Assembly (NCBI RefSeq): GCF_023065955.2
Contig: NC_079873.1
Location: forward strand, 96,386,128-96,450,127
From: Ursus arctos
Lineage: Eukaryota; Chordata; Mammalia; Carnivora; Ursidae
DNA length: 64,000 nucleotides
Direction: 5' to 3'
The notes beneath the pieces are model-generated. The model ran no database searches, had not been told where the DNA came from, and was given only the letters and a program-made list of their open reading frames with translations. How positions within the stretch are numbered: position 1 is the first letter of the stretch; each line of letters begins with the position of its first letter. Of this stretch, positions 56,706 to 64,000 are shown piece by piece. Position numbers and translations under genes: made by a program.

Positions 56706-59700
56706 CTGACTTCATTTTTTTGATATTTGAGTGCTGACCGTTTCTTCCCCTCCTGACCCACATCTGGAAAAGCTAGTAAGAAAGCCAGAGTGCTCCCTCC
56801 TTTGGCGCCTCTGGGCAAGTGAAACCATGTGAACCCCTGCCCATGAGTTGGAATCCTGACACAAGACCACCCGTAACCACGATAAAAAAAGCCAGTCTCC
56901 TTTTCCCCACTCCCAAGTGACTTTCAGACCAGCTTGGGAAGCCTGTCCTGCTGTCCTTAGAAGCCTCATTACGTCACTAATAAGCCTTTTCAAAATCTCT
57001 TGGTGTGTGTGTGTCAGATTCTACATCTGGACAGAATTTTGGGTGAGGATTTGCTCTTTATCTGCAAAATGCCACAAGAAATAGAAATTGTAATCCACTG
57101 TAAAGTTTCTGTGAGGAACAACTCATGTCTGAAAGATAACCTGGCCACATATATGCTCAATGAATATCAGTTACTATGGTGACTGGTGTTAGTGAATAGA
57201 AGCTTTCCCAGGCCCTCTTTTCTCTTTTCAAAAATGTGCCCTTTCCTTTCTTTCAAGAACAAGTGGGCATGAGTCCTGGGTCCAGGGACTGGATGAAAAA
57301 CAAGACCAGCCATTAGGGATTACAACTGGTATGGTTTGCTTGCAATCCTTATGTGTTCCTAACACATGCCCTCAAATTGGTCTGGAATACTCATTCAGAA
57401 TGCTTGAAGAAAACTTGAAACAAAACTGACACATAGATGGGTTTTGTTCGGCCTACACAGTGTTTTTTTAAATGTTTTTTATTAGCCGACAATATTTTAA
57501 AATCAGGAGATGCCATATAAAAATCTGGGTTTCTCGTTCTCTTGAAGATTTGGAAGACCTGGCATCACTGTACTCATATTCCTGCCTGGCTGAATAGTAA
57601 CTGGCACGTTAGATGGAATGTGAGCTCTCCATTCCACTCGAGTCCCCACCATTTCTTACTATTTTTATCGCTAAGGCCCAATGTCAAATGCCATTTATCA
57701 TTACGATTTCACTGTAGATGTTTTCTAATAGCTGAGAATTATTTACCTACACCAGTTTATAACAAAGGTAGGAAATGAAAGATTGATCAGGAGAGTTACA
57801 GGTTTGAGAAAAATAGAAAAGCAGTTAAAATCATCCTGCTGTGCTCCATGATCTAGTTTTCCTGGCCCCATTATCACCATAAGGATGTCTGTTTTACTCG
57901 TTCATTTATGGATGAAGATTCCCAGATTTCATGAGGCAATTTCATACGAATTTGTATTCTTTTCTTGCACATTGAGATTATAGGAGGAACCTGTATGCTA
58001 AAATGGTTGGTAGAGCCAAAGCTGTTTTTTTTTCTTTTTTAATGAGAGTTATCAGAGAAGCTCAAGGTTACTTCTTTTATATAATTAGGCTATAGTTGAA
58101 ATAGAAGATCCAACAGGGCATTAGTGAAATAAGGGTCTCTTCCACAATATGAACTTAATTACTGTACACATCAACTGTTATGAGATGTTTCAAAGGATAA
58201 AAGGTAAATTCATTGTTCCTTGGACGCCTGATTTATGACTTAACTTTATTTAATCCATTGCTTAACACCCAAACATAAATCCACTGTATTTCACTGTTTC
58301 ATTTTGTATCAAGTTTTGGGCTGAAGGAAGTTTCATATAAAAATGGGAAAATTTAAGATTCTTGGATTTCTGATCCAGAGGATATAATTTTCTAGGTGCT
58401 TCAGGGAAGCCCCAGTACAAGGCCTGTCTAAAATATGACTCCCAACAGCCTGCTGTAATAGATGGAATGCTGCATTTCAGTTTTTCTTTCAGATTAAAGC
58501 ATAGAAGTTACCTTCAAAATATAAACCTAATAAGGTTAGGAATCAATGGATATCCTTCTAGAATCATACCTCCTAAATTGGTATGCCTAGGACCTGTGAT
58601 AGCACTAGTCGGATAGCAATTTTTATGTGAATTACGGGAAGAGCTAAGAAAAGAGATTTTAAATCTAGAATCTTACAGTTAAAAAAAAAGAAACCATAAA
58701 AGGTACCTAGTCTCGCCGCATTCCTAACGCAGGTATATTGTCCTCGAGAGCACACCTAAAATGGGATCACAAAGCCTCCAGCCTCTGCTTCAACACCCCG
58801 AGTGACGGAAAGCCTACCACTTCAAGAAGTACCCCCATTTCATTGTTCTCAATTCTAACCATCAAGTCGTTTTCCTCTTCACTGAGTCAAAATACAATTC
58901 TCTCTATGGTACATTCACTGATTCTGTTTCAAAAATTTGGAAAACCAAAAAACAAGCCTTATTTAAAAGAATTTTCCATATGAGAGTTTACTCCCATGAT
59001 TTTAAATAAGCGTGACATGAAAGTGCGTGGAAGTAGCAGGCAGAGTCCCATTTATAGCAGAGCACTCCTCTCCCATTTTGATTTTCCCTGTGATTAATTT
59101 TCAAAGTATAGAAAGATATCTTTTTTCAATGAGCTTCTTAGAGAATAGAATGCGTTTGAGTCAAGTGCAAGTCAAATAATCAGACAATCAAAAAGGAAAA
59201 ACGCAGTAGTTTGAACCTAAGCTATTAACAATTTCTGATTCTTGACTGGGTTACAAGTGGTGATAATTATTCCAACATGAACAAATCTGAGAATTGAGCA
59301 AGACTGCTGAGATTAGGAAATGGGAAATTGCTCACAGCGATTATTATTTCATCGCGATTAGCCAAAAACTAATGGGTTCAGTTTTTAAATAGCGCTTGGG
59401 TTTTTCTTTTGTAATTTCCTACTTAATTTTAAGGATTACTGTGAAAGCATACCTGTGAGTTATGGCTTCAGCCTGCTGGAAATGCTTACACATATCCATA
59501 TACTGAGAACCCTGAGCTTGCCATGAAGCATGCTGCCAAGAGCCGCTGACAGTATTTTCCAATAGACCTCTTTGGGTCATGCCACCAATTTCATGCTCCG
59601 CGTAAATCTCCTGTTGCTTAACCCTTCTGGATAATCAGAATAAAATGACAAATCTGTTTCCATTAATTAAACATATTACCTAAATGTTGCCTTAAGAATG

Positions 59701-60324
59701 CAATATATTTTCCCTCTTTTTCTTTTACAAGTCACAACAAGGTAAGAGAGTTAAAAGGAGGGAACTGGCAGATGGAAATGAATTTCTCCACTGAGTGATT
59801 TTAAATAAATCCATCTTTGGACTCAATTTTCATTTACTGTGTGAACTAGGTGTTATTGACAAAAGGAAATACATGACAATTGTACACACACCCCAAACTA
59901 CTTTCAGTGACAGAATTTTCAAAATTTGTCAATGAATACTATAAACAATTTCTATATCCACGTGTATAACAATCCTGAAGTCATTAATGTCTGATTTCTA
60001 TAGAAGGATTTCCCAAAGATTAATTCATTAGTAAGGAATAACAAAGCAATTGGAATTTGATGAGGGGAGCTGATTTTCGTGGTGGGTAAATTTCTTACAC
60101 TTCTCACATAATGGCATTTGGGGGGGGGTGGTTATAAGCCTTTTTCTTCTTTGTAGACTTTAAAAACACAAGCTTGCCAAATGAACACAAGCCTGATTTC
60201 CTGGCTATCCCCTAGATGATTTTTTTATACACATGTGAAGTTGAAACTGTAATATTTGGCTAAGAAAAAAACCATGTGTTAGCCGTAGGTACATGGTTGC
60301 CAGACATCAAATGACCAGCTCCTA
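56706..60324. other. Repeat-poor block, candidate conserved non-coding DNA
   Basis: Over 3.6 kb the only repeat I recognise is the ancient one at 58695-58960. The part 59100-59720 contains several AT-rich homeodomain-like motifs (ACTTAATT, CATTAATTAAAC near 59663) and a GTCATG-containing half site. There is no frame above 81 codons and no exon evidence. A G10 run lies at about 60120. Confidence 0.45.
58695..58960 (-). repeat. Ancient interspersed repeat, second copy
   Basis: CCTCCAGCCTCTGCTTCAAC, CCCCGAGTGACGGAAAGCCTACCACTTC and CCCCATTTCATTGTTCTCAATTCTAACCATCAAG form the inverted pattern of the family seen at 32690-32880. The 81-codon plus frame lies in it and is not a gene. Confidence 0.5.
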
Positions 60325-60440
60325 AACTTAGCTGGGGTGGGTGATCTTGGGCAGGTCATTCAGTCTCTTAAAGTACTTCCAGTTCACCAGCTTTAAAATA
60401 AGTGGAGAGTCTCTAAGGTGCCTTCCTTTCGAATATTTAT
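60325..60440 (+). mobile_element. MIR SINE
   Basis: GGGTGATCTTGGGCAGGTCATTCAGTCTCTTAAAGTAC followed by TTCACCAGCTTTAAAATAAGTGG is a diverged MIR core. Confidence 0.7.
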
Positions 60441-61257
60441 TTAAGGTCTTTATCTTATATATTGAACATGTCTCTGTCACTAGCTATTGTCTACCTATTA
60501 TTCCATAATGGTTAGCAAATCATTTTTGATTGTACTGACTAGTCTTTGAAATGCCTAACCAAATAGTTTTGAAAAGTAGCAACTAGCCTGGAAACTAAAT
60601 AGTAAACTTAATTTATTTTATCAGATTTACGGGCCTTAGAAAAAGTACCTTTGGAGTTGCATCTATATGACAAAACCAAAACCACTTGGATGTAAAAGAG
60701 GGAAAGAATGGAGCACTTTGAAGATGACCAAACTGTTTTGAAAGAAAATTAAAGTTACAAACAGGGTTGAAATAGTCGTCCTCACCCACCCTTAAATCCC
60801 CTTAGGGTTCTGCTCCTAAATTTGCTATCTTATTGTCTAGGGGCTGGAACTGATGGATAGGTATGCCAAAACCACAGGGGAAGCTTTCTAGAAAGGGAAT
60901 TACTGGCTTTGAAAACACAGCTATTAACCTTGAGCATCTTTAATCGCCCACCAATTAAGAATAAGCACCCTTAAGCTCCCAGTGATTAACCTTTATTACC
61001 CCAAGTTGCTCCCATAGGCTCTCCTTACTTCAATACAAAATAGCAGAATGGCAGACTGTAATACTCTGAACCTTTTCGTAGTGTATTTTGATTCTACTGA
61101 TGTAAAAACAAAAATACATCATTGCCCTTAAAAATGTGTTGGTTGCCACAGTGAAGAAAAATGTCCTAAGATGTCTAAAGTATTTGAGCTAGGGCTCTGG
61201 GCAAAACTAGCTCTAGAGGAAGCAGTCTCTTGGCTGATGTAACTAGAAGAGCAATAG

Positions 61258-61425
61258 ACGAAAAGTCGGGAGACCTAGATTTTAGATCCAATTCAGTATG
61301 GACATAATGCCTAAGGAGTCATCAAAATTCTCTGGGCCTTAATTTCCTCAGATAAAATTGAGGACAGTTGTGTTAGATAATCCCTAACGTCCTCTTCAGC
61401 TGTAATATTCTGAGTCTAATCCGTG
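61258..61425 (+). mobile_element. MIR SINE
   Basis: AAAAGTCGGGAGACCTAGATTTTAGATCC, CTGGGCCTTAATTTCCTCAGATAAAATTGAGGA and CCCTAACGTCCTCTTCAGCTGTAATATTCTGAG match MIR along its length. Confidence 0.9.
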
Positions 61426-62271
61426 CTTCTGTGGTGAGCTAACAGGCACAAATTCAGAAAAGCTATTTGATTTGGGTACAGAATGATGAAGACAGGTGTG
61501 CTCAGGTATGCTCAATTACTCTTCAGATCGCGTTTGGACATTAGCCAGTTCCAAGAATATACACTGAGGCGTGTATCCCCGGAAGTTAAAGCACGGGACT
61601 TAAGCAACGGAACAGCAATACAGCTTTTGAGAACTTCAGAGGCCCTCACAGAATTTCTAATATTTGCTGTCCATTTAAGGTTTGAATTTATAGATCTAGA
61701 ACTTTTGAGGCACTTTCTCTGTAGCTACTACGCCTGCCATTTTGGAAAGTGCTACCAGGCAGAGATGGGTACCAGAGGAATTCACGGCCTTCCCCCGGAG
61801 AAGTAAGGATAAGGCCTCCCATAGGCTAGGGAGAAGATGAATGCATCACAGTCCGTATTATAATATTCTTTCCAGTAATCCTTTTTCTATAATAGATAAA
61901 ACATTTTTTAAATAGCAAATAATAGCATTTATTACCATATTGATGAATGTTTACTAATTATCATATTGATAAGAGTAACATATTCTTAAAAATATGATTC
62001 TAAGCAGAGATAAAATACCTTAAAAAGGCCATTTGGTTGTGAAAGGATAAGCCTGAAATAGGCCCTGGACCTAGTGGCAGTATTTGTTCTGAATGAGACA
62101 ATGGGAAATATTGTCTGTATATTTACTCTTGAGAGGAAAGGATAAACGGTCCTGAGAGGGCAGAGGAAGTAGAAGGAACCAGAAACAAGGTAAGAAGCTG
62201 AAGCCAGAGCTATTTGAAAAAGCCAAGGAACTTTAAAAAAAAAGCAAAACAGGTTATCGATTACTCAATTT
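61426..62271. other. Single-copy interval, no gene seen
   Basis: The 107-codon plus frame at 61483-61806 has a mixed composition without a recognised domain. No repeat was recognised. Confidence 0.5.
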
Positions 62272-62289
62272 AAAATCCCTTGCATTGCT

Positions 62290-62513
62290 AACTGGTACGG
62301 CCCTCTGGAGGCTCCTCAAAAAGTTAAAAACAGAGCTGCCCTATGACCCAGCCATTGCATTACTAGGTATTTACCCAAAGGATACAAAAATACTGATTTG
62401 AAGGGATATATATACCCAAATGTGTATGGCAGCATTATCAACAACAGCCAAATTATGGAAAAAGCCCAAATTTTCATCAACAGATGAATGGATAAAGAAG
62501 ATGTGGTATATAT

Positions 62514-62563
<50 letters not shown>

Positions 62564-63001
62564 CTCACATATATAATACCATATATTAATATATAATGGA
62601 ATATTTCTCAGCCATAAAAAAGAATGAAATCTTGCCATTTGCAACAATGTGGATGGAACTAGAGGGTATTATGCTAAGTGAAATAGGTCAAAGAAAGACA
62701 AATACCAAATGATTTCACTGATATGTGGAATTTAAGAAACAAAACAGCTGAACATGGGGGGAGAAAGAGAGAGGCAAACTGTGACCCAGATTCTTAACTA
62801 TAGAGAACAAACTGAGGGTTACTGGAGGGGAGGTGGGGAGGGATGAGTTAAATAGGTGGTGGGTATTAAGGAAGGCACTTGTGGATTAGCACTGGGTGTT
62901 GTATATAAGTGATGCTTCGCTAAATTCTACACCAGAAACTAATATTTCATTGTATGTTAATTAACTAGAATTTAAATAAAAATTTGGAGAAAGAAAAAAA
63001 T
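62290..63001 (+). mobile_element. L1 LINE 3' end with clear target duplication
   Basis: The ORF2 C-terminus (AAAAAGTTAAAAACAGAGCTGCCC), a TA microsatellite, the 3' UTR (GGTGGTGGGTATTAAGGAAGG) and an A-rich tail are all present. The 18-base duplication AAAATCCCTTGCATTGCT (62272-62289) and AAAATTCCTTACATTGCT (63002-63019) differs at two bases. It is a simple 5'-truncated insertion. Confidence 0.96.
62511..62585. repeat. TA/CATA microsatellite inside L1
   Basis: TATATA and CATACATA runs lie between GATAAAGAAGATGTGGTA and AATGGAATATTTCTCAGCC, the same ORF2-tail site as the other embedded microsatellites. Confidence 0.95.
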
Positions 63002-63289
63002 AAAATTCCTTACATTGCTGAAATAAGACACCCCTTCATCTCTACAATCCTTCAGAAAATTTTGCTACAAAGACCCTATGTGAATGTTGTCTGTTTGGAA
63101 ATCAAGGAAAAGAAACTGAACTTCAAATCTGAGCCAGCATGAATCTGGCTTAAGAAAGAAAATGCAAGATATAGAAAACAAAATCTAGACAGAAGCCAGA
63201 AATCAGAGGCAGAAAAAAAAAAAAAAACAGAGAAAAAGTAAGGTCATTTTTTCTAAGTATCCCCTCTCAGATTCTGGTAGCCTAGCTCC

Positions 63290-64000
63290 ACCTTCCTTTG
63301 GGGGAATTACCTTTCCCCAATGTCTTGTGGACTTATGATTCGGTCATATCATCCCACCCCATTCGCATGGCCACAGTCAGGATACAATTCAGAGACATTA
63401 AGCACATTTCACATTGTTGTGCAACCATCAACACCATCAATCTCCAGAACTTTTTCATCTTCCAAAACAGAAACTTCATACTTATTAGAACATAATTCCC
63501 TCACTCCTTCTTCCTCACCCTCTCCTGGGAACAAGAATTCTGCTTTCTGTCTCTACTCCAGGTACCTCAGATAAGAGGAATCATACACTGTTTGCCCTTT
63601 TGTGACTGGCTTATTTCACTTAGCATAATGTTTTCAAATTTCATCTATGTTGCAGCACATATCATAATTTCCTTCCTTTTGAAAGCTAAATAATATTCCA
63701 TTGCACGTATTTACCACGTTTTGTTTATCCATTCACCCATCAGCAGACGCTTAGGTTGCTTCAAACATGAGTATAAAAATATCTGTTCAAGAACCTGCTT
63801 TCAATTCTTTTTTGTACATATCTAGAATATATATCATATGGTAATTCTATGTCTAATTTTTGAGGGATCACTATACCATTTTACATTCCCAACAGCAATG
63901 CACAAGGGTCCTAATTTTTCCACATCCTCACCAACACTTGTTACTTCCTGTTTTGTTTGACGTTTAATGATAGCTATTCTAACAGATGTGAGCTGGTATC
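63290..64000 (-). mobile_element. Old L1M 3' region, runs off the right edge
   Basis: Reverse-complement landmarks include GTGACTGGCTTATTTCACTTAGCATAATG, GAATAATATTCCATTGCACG-like sequence, TTTATCCATTCACCCATCAGC and CCTCACCAACACTTGTTACTTCC. The sequence is much diverged, and the 5' part lies beyond 64000. A15 at about 63212-63226 lies just outside it. Confidence 0.8.

Noticed and set aside
1..64000. CRISPR array, operon or prokaryotic system
   Set aside because: No direct-repeat and spacer pattern occurs, no dense gene layout is present, and the content is typical of a mammalian chromosome.

Overview
This window looks like chromosomal DNA from a carnivoran mammal, probably an arctoid caniform (bear, seal or mustelid lineage) rather than a dog. 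The diagnostic signal is a set of tRNA-Lys-derived carnivore SINEs (CanSINE/SINEC) in several age classes, together with carnivore-type L1 retrotransposons. The fresh SINE at 29921-30114 lacks the canid SINEC_Cf type of head. The DNA is AT-rich, and I found no host protein-coding gene, splice-supported exon, functional structural RNA gene or CRISPR array. The best reading is an intergenic gene desert or the inside of a very large intron.

Layout. 1-1.5 kb: minus-strand L1 ORF2 remnant. 3.4-4.0 kb: old LTR. 6.6-7.5 kb: L1, microsatellite and a tRNA-like SINE head. 7.8-10.8 kb: an L2 split by an L1, itself split by a SINE, itself split by an L1 3' scrap. 11.5-13.6 kb: an L1M split by a younger L1 and by an LTR. 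14.2-15.1 kb: an unnamed LTR-like unit. 16-18.8 kb: mostly repeat-poor. 18.8-24.6 kb: SINE, MLT1-type LTR, L2 and MIR relics. 24.8-30.1 kb: L1 and L1M fragments in both orientations plus a fresh SINE. 30.3-33 kb: MER5A, MIR, SINE. 34.2-37.3 kb: 3 kb plus-strand L1. 38.1 kb: Tigger MITE. 38.6-44 kb: largely single copy, with L2, hAT and MIR relics. 44.0-50.1 kb: a near full-length L1 on the minus strand, abutting at 50.1-52.0 kb the 5' end of an older L1. 53.4-56.4 kb: L1 3' scrap and an L1M 5' end holding a SINE. 56.7-62.3 kb: the most repeat-poor block, with only small ancient relics. 62.3-64 kb: a short L1 with clean target-site duplications and an L1M that runs off the right edge.

Nearly all long open reading frames are decayed L1 ORF1 or ORF2. 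The near full-length L1 keeps visible endonuclease and reverse-transcriptase motifs but is broken by frameshifts and stops, so it should not be autonomous. The activity recorded here is layered retrotransposition and later recombination. I did not find a convincing new biological system. The most interesting signals are an inverted L1 pair with a sharp identity step (possible gene conversion), an L1-L1 junction without the expected partner half, and a microsatellite that recurs at one homologous site in five L1 copies. All family names come from recognising the sequence by eye; no database search was run, and element edges without a stated target-site duplication are approximate.
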